A stretch of 64,000 bases of DNA from Hoplostethus atlanticus (lineage: Eukaryota > Chordata > Actinopteri > Trachichthyiformes > Trachichthyidae): NCBI GenBank assembly GCA_034670405.1, contig JAXDDX010000123.1, positions 865,501-929,500 on the forward strand, given 5' to 3'. How positions within the stretch are numbered: position 1 is the first letter of the stretch; each line of letters starts with the position of its first letter. The position numbers were made by a program, and so were the translations under genes. Below are positions 49,140 through 60,287 of the stretch, piece after piece. Under the pieces are notes generated by a model, which was not told the origin of the DNA, ran no database searches, and saw nothing but the letters and a program-made list of their open reading frames with translations.

Positions 49140-49833
49140 CAAGCATCTCACATAACTGGACATATAGCACTGTATATAGCTCCTATATTAAAAGAACACC
49201 ACGTTCGTCAGTGAAGAGTCGCCTTTACTCATTGAGACAGCACAAAACAGAGTGGCACTTATAAAATCTAAACCAGGTGGTGCATGTGTACAATAAGCTA
49301 GATTCTTACACATAATGATTGTCATGTCAGGACCAAGTACAGCAACTGCACACCACAGAGCTGTAGTCATCAAAAAGACAATCGGAAAAATCCAAGGTGA
49401 ATTTATTTGTAAATGACGCAAAACGGTGTGACTAATGGCTTGAAAGGTAACTTCTGCCAGGTCTAAAAAATGATCTACCATATTGCTTTTACCTCTGCAC
49501 AGACTTACCCAGTAACTAAATATAATAGAAAACAGTGTTGACAATCAAATATATTCAATCTAAATATTTTGACGCTGCTACCCTGCAGTCCTGGCTCCCA
49601 GTTACTCTACATGGAGTGCATTTGTCCTGGCCCAGAAGTCAGAGTCAAGTTGTGTTGTTAGGCATGTTTATCCATCTTGGTCATGTCACATGTCAATGGG
49701 AGCAGAGCAGAGCAGCCCTGTTGTGCACAGCAGGTTATACAGTAAAAGTGGAGGGCTTTACAATACTAACTCTTTTAGGTGGCCATTTAGCTTGGTTATT
49801 AATTGATAAGACCACCAATAAACACTACAGATA
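49140..49833 (-). mobile_element. Possible LTR (solo or remnant), minus orientation
   Basis: On the minus strand a purine run GTGAGGGGGAG is followed directly by TGTTATCTGTAG, the arrangement of a polypurine tract and LTR start. Further along come a TATA-like TTATAAGTGCC (about 49262) and GAGTAAAGGCGAC. A hydrophobic open frame (49188-49544) lies inside and is not a recognised protein. The distal end and target duplication were not found, so this is tentative. Confidence 0.35.
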
Positions 49834-51725
49834 ACACTCCCCCTCACACTTGAAAAAAATCTGCTACCAACTTAAACTAACCAGTATTCCTGAATGTTGC
49901 TCCAGTTGGTCTGATGGGATGCAAAGAGGTGCTTGCTTCCCAATGACTCACTCCATAGTCCCTCAGTTCGTTAAGCACATCATCATTCCAGTGATGATCC
50001 TTCGATCCCACATTCTCCGGACTACTGCACACCATTGAAGCCAGAGTAAATAAAGTCTAAACGGAGCTTATAAAGCTATTATGTTCCTCAGTTTAGACCC
50101 ACAATCCATTGCTCCAAATTATCTGATGTATTTGGATAAGCGTGTATCAAAGTGGGAAAACACTTGAAATACGAGAATGCATCCATATGATATTTTTATA
50201 ATGTGAATTTTGATATAATGAATGCTGTGAGTCTCTCCGATAATGTAGCCTTACATTTGTAATGTGCCTGAAGACAACCACATGATCAATAAACTTTTTC
50301 TTGGTAACTTTAGCTTGATTTCTTTACCCTTTTATTGCCTCTTAATTTGCCTGCCGGGGTGATATTCAACTGTCGCTCCCTGTCGCAGATCATATGATGC
50401 TCTTATGTTGCTTTGTAATGTTTTGCATATGGCCGCTGGGCGAGGGTCCAAACTCTGAGTTGAATGGTGTTTTTGTTCGACACGGATCCGCCCAAAGAGA
50501 AAAAGCGCGCACACGGCTGCCTCAAACAAGGCTGTCAAGATGTCCGCAGGAGGCCCCACGCCAGCACACCCCACCAGGCAGCTGCTGCCTGCCAGGCGCC
50601 CATCTACAAATAATCTACTGTGGGAGGAGGTGTCAGCCTGTTCTGTCAGAGCTATAGTCTATATCCAACCCTATGTAAGTGAAGGGAAAGTTCCAGCCCC
50701 TAATAATAAAATATTAGTCTGTCAATTATGCTTTCTCTCACTGTCAATTTGGTTTAAAAGTAGCTTTGAGAAGTTTTCCAGTGCTTTGTGATTTCCATGA
50801 GATTGCTATGAGATTATACATAGTTCAGAATATTTTAAAGTGTGATGCACTAAGCTTGTTGTCTTTGTGGTAGCATAATATGTACCATCAGGACACTCAG
50901 CTTTTGTGTAGAACAGTTCTTCTACTGGAGTGCAACAATGCAATGGTATATTTAAGCCAATTGTAGGTTTGAGTATTTGACAACTATTCAATATTTGGCA
51001 TCCTACTTCAGTACCATGCATTATTAATGGCATGCTGTTTTGAGAATATCATGGAACACAAGGCATCATGTTTTATCATTTCACATTGAACAGCACTTCT
51101 CCTTCTATTACAGAATAGCCAAATCAGATTTTGACAGCCCAGTGATCAGGTGGCATGTCCAACTCTATTAAGAATGATCGTGATAGCTACAGGGTCCATG
51201 CCATGAACTTCGAAAGTATTCTGTTCACTGTTTTTCGTTCGGTATATTTTTAGTTAATCTCAATTTCCTGAGACCGATTTGGAGATTTCCCTTGCAAAAG
51301 CACCCTGTAAAATATCGCATGAAAAACATTCATTCAATCTTATGACTTTACCCTCATTGGAAATTGCTTACAGACCTTTTTGTCAGTCAAGACAAGTTAA
51401 CCCCAATTAATTTATATAAACAGCATGAGAATATAGTCCATGCTGCCAAGCCAATACAATATCTCACAGGCCTGGCTGCCGTCATGTGTTATGTAAACGC
51501 TAAGGCGACGAGGCAGATTCTGAGAGGTGCCCAATGGGGACTATAGCCATCATGCCAACTTGGAACCTCTGAAGCCAGGCGCTGCAGAGAAGCCAAGGGA
51601 GGGACATTTAATAGCCAAATATTCTTTGTGGGAAACGTGTTAGCCTACTCTTTTGACGAGAGAGGAAAAATCTGTCACAGTGCATTGCAGCACCCTCCTT
51701 AGTATTGGTTGTTTATAATGATGGT
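49834..51725. other. Intergenic DNA, no gene recognised
   Basis: 1.9 kb. The 50440-50640 part is richer in G+C and CpG than its surroundings and might be a regulatory element or decayed exon, but no coding frame or domain is identifiable. Confidence 0.5.
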
Positions 51726-52020
51726 GATTGTTGGAAACTCCTGATGTTCTGCACTGGCTTTTGGCTCCTGTGTCTCTGTCCCGTGATCAAAGGTTGGAGA
51801 ACAAAGTGACACCAACAAGCGTTTTGCGTGTCAACAAGGGTCTGAGTTTATTCACACTTGCACAGGGGTTATATACAGTTGAACACACAACTTTCATATA
51901 TTCTTCAGAACAGGATATTGAGCAATCATGCAGGCGTGGGTTTCTGAGAATCCTTTTACCTTTTACCGTCCTGTGAAGGTAGACTTTCAGTAATCTGCAC
52001 AGCAACATCAAAATATTAAT
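51726..52020 (-). mobile_element. Possible retroviral-type LTR fragment, minus orientation
   Basis: On the minus strand TATATAACCCC (TATA at about 51868-51875) is followed about 20 bp on by AATAAA (51847-51852) and a short T-rich U5-like region (GTGTCACTTTGTTCTCC). This order of TATA box, polyadenylation signal and U5 is typical of an LTR. No internal gag/pol sequence and no second LTR is seen, so it would be a solo LTR remnant. Confidence 0.35.
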
Positions 52021-53046
52021 AGAATGCTACATTCAAGAGTCAAAAGTTCAGAGGGGGTGGTTATAGCTGTTTAATATTCAACAGTGATCTAGAAATATTA
52101 CCTTTTTCTAATGTTGCCCTCGTAAGTACTTGTAAGTGTCAGTACAGTACAGTTTTTCACCCTATAGACAGATGACCATTAGCTGACCTACATGGCATCA
52201 GAGTTGTTTGTGGATTTTTACTACATAACGTTGCTGTTTTGGTGTTCTGGCCCAATTTCTCAGCTCCAGCATCACATTAAGCCCCGAGCCCCGAGTCGTG
52301 TCTCTGCATGGTCATCACTGTGGCTCCACAGCTAAGACTGTCAAAAGGCATCAGCATTCGTCTTCCCACAAACTGTCAAGTACATCATGAAAAAAACTAA
52401 AATGTGAGTAAATACAATTGGGCTTAGGATGACAATATACCAACCAGAGCCATCATAATCTTCAGTTATTGTAAGCAACACCTGCCTACAGCATGGCATG
52501 TCTGTGTGTTTTGTCTACAAGCAAGGGCAGCTTTGAGCTACACAAGGTAAGGGAGGCTTCCTTCATTTCCTCATAAACTGTAGACCACTGTTTCCCAGTT
52601 TTCAAGTGACTCATTCAGGGGGGTTCCCCTGCAAAATGTTTATTTCACTCTCATTTCACTCACTAGAGGTTTTGCACTAGGAGAGAATGTGTAAGAATGA
52701 CTATTCTGATCAGAGATTTCACTCTCCAAACTGTCACTCTTTACAGTATAGACAGACAATAAAGATCTTGTTGTTTTAAAGTCATGTGGTCAAATGGAGT
52801 AGTGGCAGCAGGTATGAAAAAGCAGTTCCTCTTTCTAACTGACTATGGAATTACCCCTCTCAGTGGGACCAAACTGTAGGCTGAAACCCCACCCTGTTTT
52901 AAAATAATCCTTCAACAAAGGATTACAACAAGGATTGGGAGCCTTTACAAAATAACAATAGTAATCCTATGTTCGAAAGATACTATAGAAATGTCACAGC
53001 AAAAAAAGTCCCTATATGAATATCAAGCTATAAAACATTAAAACAT
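52021..53046. other. Intergenic DNA upstream of neurl1
   Basis: About 1 kb, no recognised gene or transposon. Confidence 0.6.
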
Positions 53047-53081
53047 TTAAAAATATATTTTTTTAAAGTTTTTTTTAAATA

Positions 53082-53213
53082 GGGTCACTATAACCTCACT
53101 ATTCAGTACCATAGACACAGTAAGAGTCCCTATAGGAATATAGAGACACCACCGGAGATACGAAAAATATAAGTATAGGGTCACTATAAACTCAGTCTTC
53201 AGTACCGCAGACA
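53082..53213. repeat. Diverged 94-bp direct repeat upstream of neurl1
   Basis: AGGGTCACTATAACCTCACT... (53082-53119) recurs as AGGGTCACTATAAACTCAGT... (53176-53213), 94 bp apart. A minus-strand open frame (53047-53400) crosses it and reads partly repetitive segments (VLKTEFIVTL, VLNSEVIVTL). The frame starts from GTG, not ATG, and the product is unassigned. Confidence 0.65.
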
Positions 53214-53409
53214 CACTCCAGTCAACCACAGTAGTAACTGAAGTCATCCCTGTGGTAGCTACAGTGTTAATAGTCCTGGAAGCCCCACCTCCGCTACCAC
53301 CTTTTATGTTAATTTCAGTGTGATCTCTGGACGGAACAGAGCTGCCGTCTCTGTTGGCTGCTGCCTGCTGCCCAATGTCGATGAGCCTCTGGACGGTCAC
53401 GACCTGCCG

Positions 53410-53529
53410 CTGAGAAGGTGTCTAGTGAACGGTATTTTGCTGGTATCATGGTGACACTGAACACGCGCGGCTCCCCGTGAATATTGATCCGGCAGTCCGA
53501 GAGGAGGTGTGCTCACCTTGCATCCGACC
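53410..53529 (+). promoter_or_regulatory. neurl1 5' UTR / core promoter region
   Basis: CpG-containing DNA directly before the neurl1 start codon (ACACGCGCGGCTCCCCGTG near 53460). No TATA box is evident. Assigned by position; the transcription start is unknown. Confidence 0.4.
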
Positions 53530-53563
53530 ATGGGAGGTCAGATAACGAGAAATACCTTTTACG
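53530..53563 (+). CDS. neurl1: neurl1 exon 1 (myristoylation exon)
   Basis: 34 nt encoding [11 protein letters not shown] plus one base of D12. The start is in an ideal Kozak context (GACCATGG). Donor G|GTAAGG. It corresponds to the short MGGQITR N-terminal isoform known in vertebrates; the alternative MGNNFSS-type first exon was not found in the window. Confidence 0.93.
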
Positions 53564-56500
53564 GTAAGGACGTTTGAGATCATATGGACGGGGATCTTTA
53601 CTGCCGTGTTGTTATATGAATGTTTATTATGCTCTCATCAAACGGAAGCTGATTGGGATAAACATTTCTATAATGAAGTTGCATGCGTGCTAGTGCAGTC
53701 TACCCTCAAGCAAATGCTGGAAACTACTGTAAATATTGGTTTCCTGTTAATGTAATAAAGATGGTACGAATGATGAGTGAAGGTACAGCTGCTTTAGCCA
53801 AGTTGTATATTACCACTATCTGACATAATATCACAGTTGACTACTATGTCACGATTTCTTTATCACTTGGTGAACTGTGAACTAACTGTGGATAGATAAA
53901 CTATTTCCCAGTTATGTAGTGTGTAAACTATCAGTTGCCTTTTCTTTTTATCAAATTGTATTTGATATTTATAGCACTGTATTTGAAAAATACCTCAAGT
54001 TTATTCCTCTTTTCTCTCCTCCTCCTCTTCCTCCTCCTCCTCCTCCTCCTCCTCATTCTTCTTCTCTTTTTATATATTTCATTCTATATACAGACATACT
54101 TGGAAGATACCAAGTAGGCAATGGATGAAACTAGTTTGTATACAATCACTTTTTCATCCTTGCTGGCCATGTACATGCATTTACAGTAAGAAGTGAAAAG
54201 TAGCCAGCTGTTGGCAAATAATGTAACAAGTGTAAGGTTTCTTTTTGGTTTGCCAGAAGGGCAAGTATCTACATGCGCTAATGTAGCTTGGAGAAAGTAG
54301 TATTTTCATTAGGTCCTGCATGAACTGGCATGTGTGAAATCATGATAGTTAACAGGTGCATGGGAAGATTGCTTTTTTAATTGAATTAGTGTGGGAGCCT
54401 TTTGCTAGGAGATTAATTTCAAGTTTCCTGGTTTCCTAGTTTGGCATATTATTTATTTGTCTCCTTTGTTCTAAGTGGGCTCAATCTTTTGTTGATGTTA
54501 ATGAGGTTGCATACTTACTTAAGTGTATATTACAGTAGTGTTAGTTGTTACAATGTTGTAATGATTGGTGATTTTATTTTATTTTTCATTTCTAAAAAAA
54601 TATTGGCCCAGATGCTCACAGTTGGCAAGCATGAAACTAAGCTAGTTTTACCTGTTATCTGACACTCATGGACATGACCTGTTACAAGTCATTTCTTTAT
54701 AGACTTGGATAACATGACTGCTGAGTGATGAGATTAATAGGTTTGGCATGTATGTATGCACATGTATCTATGGAATGTATTGATAATCTCATAAATTTGA
54801 AAGTGAAAGTTTTTCTAGGGACTGCATCAGTATGTTGTGTTTTTTATAGCAGTGTGTGTCATGCAGTGTAAGAGTGATCTTACCTGAGGGCCATCAGCTG
54901 GCCTATAATGGTTACTACAAGAGATATTTCAGACCTGATTAGATACAGTTTTGGACCAGCAGTAAATACATTATTACATATTTAAACAATGCATGAACAA
55001 CTGTAAATATAAAAAAATGCACCAGACAAGACCAGACACCTTTAATTTTTGTCGTCTACTAAACTTTCACTTTTAAACCCTATGTAGCTTAATTTTAACC
55101 TAGACAGCTATAAACCATGTAGACGTCTTTTGTGTTGAAACTTTTTTTTTGTGTTATGGTACATAAGGATCATTATTGTGTAGCTACACAAGGTATGACA
55201 TATTACCTAAGCAAAAAACGTGTACGTGCCTCCTGGCTCTTGAGGTTGCTGCCTGTGAGTACTTCGCGACAGAGAGCCACCGAATCTTGATACTAACGTC
55301 ACACCACATTAGGGCCTCTGTTGAGGCTTCTTAGTAAGACCAAGCCTGGGGATAAAACACAGAGGAGCTGAGTAGGAGGCCAGGTGATACTGGCCAGGGC
55401 CACTCTTTGTCTCTCCAATGTTTGTCCTTTCCAATTAATGACAGCAACGGCAGTCACAATGTGTGCGGTGATGCACTAAGTAATATTATCCTTCCTTAAC
55501 CTGCACATCTGCCGTTTATTGTGGCACCTCTTTTTATCATGGCAGGGATCTGCTCAGTGTTAAGGTTGACATCTCTGCCAGGTTGCATGATTTTGTAGAC
55601 ATGCTTAGCCAGCCCCTGTCATCAGTGATGGAGGCACTGACCTGTGGTGCTGCTGAAACACTCAACACCCCCTCTATGTGCTGGGTAGATTTTCTGATCA
55701 TGAAGCCCGTAAACCCATTGATTTGGGACAAATAAGGCTTGTTCAATTAATTACTGAAAAGATGAGTTTTCATTTCATAGCAGCAGCAGTGATTTTAATA
55801 TATTGAAAAGGAAGGAGTGTTTGGCTTCTCTCATTAGATGCAGATGCATGCCAGCTGATGCACTATTTCTGTACTGCATCCAGTCCTGTTCTTAGTCATT
55901 GGTTGAGTACAATACACTCCTGTTGTGTTTTCTTGAAGACATCACGTATAACATGACATCATGGATGCAATATGGTTGAAGGATTTGTTATGACTTCATT
56001 TAAGACCATTGTTGTGCATAGAGCACCATTCAACATTGTTCTAGAGTGACGGAGACCATGTGAGGACCTCAAGGCACCAGTGTATGTTTAAACAAATAAG
56101 TTGTACTTTTCCTAAGCCCAGAACACTTGGCAAAGACTATCTGAGTGTGTTTTGACAATATGGAAACAGCTCTGTGGAAGTGCATGAAAAAGATGCCTAA
56201 TTGAGAATATTTCTTTTTTTTTTTTCTGTCCTGTTTCACCTCAACAAACTATGCTGTTTTTACATCCATGGGTGGAGATCTGGGTGGGTGGGTCTCCTCC
56301 ACTGCACAGTAGGCCTCCTCGAGAGTCCTACTGCACAGTATCTCTGCCTTGAAAGAGCTGGTCTGGTCTCAGAAGCCACATGATGAGTTGTTGCTAATTC
56401 TGACTGCATTAAAGGGGGGGTATTGTACTCATTTTGGGCTATTTAAACTGTTCCTGGGGGTCTTTACAAGACGTTTGTGAAGTCTATATAAAAAAAAAAT

Positions 56501-59500
56501 CCTAAAACCAGCTTCTGTGGTGTGTGTTTCAGTCTCTCATTTTCTCCATTGTAAAGAACAGGCTGTTTTGAGGGCGTGTAGGTTGTATGTAATGAGCACT
56601 GCTCTGATTGTCCGCCTCACTCACGGCGTGAGGCGGCCAATCAGAGCAGTGCTCATTACATACAACCTACACGCGATCGCCTGGCGGAGGCGGAGAGCAG
56701 AGCGCTCATGCTAACCATGGCGGCCGCTCCAGAACCAACACTGAGACACTGAGTACATGTTTGAGCCGGAGTCTGACCCAGAATGGGAAGAGGCAGCTGA
56801 GGCGGTTCCACTTAGTTTCTCAATGATAACAATTCTGTGTAATATTGTACTTTCGTGCCTTGTGTTTGTGTATGTGGATGTGTGAGCGACACTCTCTGCT
56901 GTAGCCGGTCTATTTATGGCTCATGTCCATAAGCTTATTGAATACAACTTGCAGACAAGCTAGGATTGACAATTTTGTTGAGCCAGTTAACCAATATATT
57001 ATTGGATGCAATCTATTTGCATCCAAACAGCGCAGCCAAACAACCAAACACGATTGTACTAATGGTGGCTAAAGTTTACCAAGCCTGACACGTTCGACAG
57101 ACTTATAAAACAGACACTGGTCCCAACAAATAACTTTAAGATGAGTCCTGACTCCAACCAATAACTTTACTTTTACTTTACTTTACTTTTAATGACTCCA
57201 GCTTTAGTTTTCTTACTTCTTCCACGCCCAACAAGCCCTGTGGCTAGACCCGCTAGCTCGTTAGCTAACCAGCAGTGAATATACTAACCAGACTAATTTG
57301 GTAAATTAAATCAAAACATGGTGACACTTACAGATTCCAATTTTGCAGATGGGTCACGTACCTTATGAATTGCTCCATCTTTAAGCTTCAATTTAGATGC
57401 TAATCCTGCCTGTTGCTCAAGCAGTCTGAGGACTGATCATCACACACAGAAAAAACTGTAGCCGTTGCCGTTAAAAATAAAATTAATCCACTCTGTCCTG
57501 GCATTTTCGCGTGTTGGGAGACTGTGCAGGGATCTATGTTGCTGCCTGCATCCTACAAAATAATAACTGGAGAGTTGATATATCTCCTGATATGTTGTTT
57601 TAGCTTCAGTCGTCGCAAAGTAATGGTGCATTCCAGTGTACTCGGAAAAAACGGCGTCCGAATGTGATATGCGCCGATTCTCTTCACTAATGGCGCTGTA
57701 GTAGTTGATGTTGAGTTTAGATGCTTGTAACATTCTGAGACTTACCATACAAACATGAGTTTGCTGCGGGCGATTATGTTTTCCCGAGCAGATGCACTGG
57801 AACACATTTAGATTGGAAGTTAGGAATACCGACTCTGAATTATCGATTTCCGAGTACAATGGAATGCACCATAAGCAATGGCTTGCGGCACTGCCGTGAG
57901 CTGCATTTTGCGACGACGTAAATGGGATTGGTTGTTCAACTGGGCGTGGGCATGCTCTGAGAGGGGCTGGATTTGCACCTTATGACGTCCAAAGGAACCA
58001 TTTTCTGAAACGGGCTGTTTTTCTCCTATCTTTGGCACCGTTTTGGGAAAAAGGAAAATACAGAAAAACGGGTTGACTTCCAGATTTAAAATTTTCTCAG
58101 CTGCTTAGGGAAGTAATTTCCTGTGGAACATGTATAAGCGCCAGGAATAAACTGTTTTCCATAATATGGGACCTTTAATTGATTTGTCGCCTGGGTACAA
58201 AAAAAAAAAATCTCTTGACCCTCCGAGGTCACTAACAGATGAACAAGAATGACTGTCTTTCAGGGCATGTGTAGTCTACTTCCCTTGTACACATAAACAC
58301 ACCGTTTCTGCTCGGTGTTCCAAATCTAGTCATCAATATATAAGTGATTGTGAAGGACAAGTCTTAATTGGGTCTAAACTATTGTCCTTTGACTTCCAAC
58401 GTTAGCAGATTGACATGAATTGATCAATTGATGGTGTTGCAGATAGGACTGCTGCATTGAAGTTAAGGGAACTACTGTGCCAAATTCCATAAAGTATGAC
58501 ATTCCGTTGTTATATGATTTTTGTGTATTTTCAATAGTTTCAAATAATCATGCCTCATATGTCTAATGAGTTCCTTGGGAAGATTTCAAAGTACCTAAAA
58601 ATACCTCCGCAACAGCACAGTGTCCTTGGCATTGTTGTAGTGTTTTGAAGAGAAATGGAAAACTTTGAATGGGAACAAAGAGTTTAGCCCATCTAAAGGG
58701 AACGACTGTTAGTTCTGTGCTCATAATGGCTTTGAGCAAAGTCCTAATCAGTCTTTAACAAAAATACAGATGTGAAATGACAAATTGAGCTGTGTTATGA
58801 GTTATGTGGAAACAGTCAAGACCAAATGATTCACGTGGATGTTTGTAGGAAAAAAAAGCTAAATATCTTGATACCCATTGTGAGTCAGATGTTGTCAAGT
58901 GGCTCCACTCTTATTTTACCACTTCCTCTAACCATCCAAGTAAATTTTGCATTTGGTAGCAATGATTTTCTTCACAGTCACTTCATTCTGATAAGGCATC
59001 CACACTGTTATTGTTTCTGCTAGCACCTGCCTGATCTCACTCATAAAGATTGTCATTGATGTAAGCTTTAACATGAGCATTAAAGGTCTTGCTATGACCA
59101 TATACATGTCAAGATCCCCACTAGGCATTTCTTTAAATAATTAGCCTTCCAAGATCCCTTACTGATGGACATATTTAGCTGTTAGAGCTGCTATATATTG
59201 TCTTAACTTACATTTAGCACTACTGGAAACATTTGCATTATCTTTTTCTATCTTCTTCTACCTCCTCCTCCCTTTCCTGTTCACTACTTATTATTGTTCA
59301 AATGTTCCCCAGCACCAGAGACAAACGGCTTAAATACAAATCAGTTCAAATTTGGCAAGATGTTGAATAACACAAAGAGAAGGGTGTAACTGCAAATTAC
59401 CAATTAGGCCTATTCAAACTATTGAATTTTGAATTAACTTCTCACAGCTGTGCTATTTTCCTTAAGTACCATGCAGAGCAATTTTATCTTTGTATTTTTT

Positions 59501-60235
59501 CAAGCAAGGAGAAATTTGTATTTAATTTACCTCGCACAATGCATCAGGTCTACGTGTGTGCTTGTAGTGTGCTTAACAAACCATGACAAGTTTGAAACAG
59601 AACCTGAGTATTAGATTATTTAATGGCATTTGTACTTTGTTGGATATTAGAGTTAACAGGTAAGACACATGGGAGAGGGAATGGGATGTGACAGCAGGTC
59701 AAAGACTTGAACTCATGACATCATTAGTACATTGTATAAACCTAAGCCTGCATTGGTACAGAGGACCATGGCTATTCTAATCTTAAATAACTTTGAAATT
59801 TTGAAACATTTGAAATTATATTTCCACAATGTATTATTCAGTAATGTGTTTCACTCATTCATAACCACCAATTTGTTCTTCCATCTAGATTCCCTGGGCG
59901 GGCCTTTTCCTACCCAAGCCCACCGATGTCCCCACAAGCCTAAGCGTTTCCTACCCATTCAGCAGTTTGGCAGCCTATCCTCCTTCCCTCTGCTCTTCCA
60001 CCCCAGCGCCAAGGGTTCGCAGATAGTCATGGATATGTCCCAGAGGACCGTCAAGAGACAGGCCAGCTTCTGCAATGCCATCACCTTCAGCAACAGACCT
60101 ATCGCTCTGTATGAGCAAGTTCGGCTGAAGGTAAACACAGGGCTAAGCTATGGGCAAACCCCTCTTTTCTGTGTTGGTCTCCTCTTTGTTACTCACTCTC
60201 TGTCTCTTTAGTCACTCTGTCTTTATTTTCTTTCA

Positions 60236-60287
<52 letters not shown>

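Larger units (their letters stand above)
56409..58178. mobile_element. Kolobok-like DNA transposon, internally decayed, TTAA-flanked
   Basis: The left end is TTAA AGGGGGGGTATTGTAC (56409-56428); the right end reads AATATGGGACC TTTAA (TTAA at 58175-58178), giving imperfect terminal inversion AGG..(C/G)..TATT. TTAA target sites and this terminus are typical of fish Kolobok elements. Inside, the plus strand from 56716/56757 has a remnant reading [16 protein letters not shown], resembling an accessory ORF I associate with fish transposons; the minus strand at 57332-57562 encodes a broken THAP domain. Not autonomous. About 1.77 kb, inserted in neurl1 intron 1. Confidence 0.72.

Noticed and set aside
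49188..49544. 118-codon hydrophobic minus frame
   Set aside because: Lies inside the LTR-like segment; no envelope or other protein motif could be recognised.
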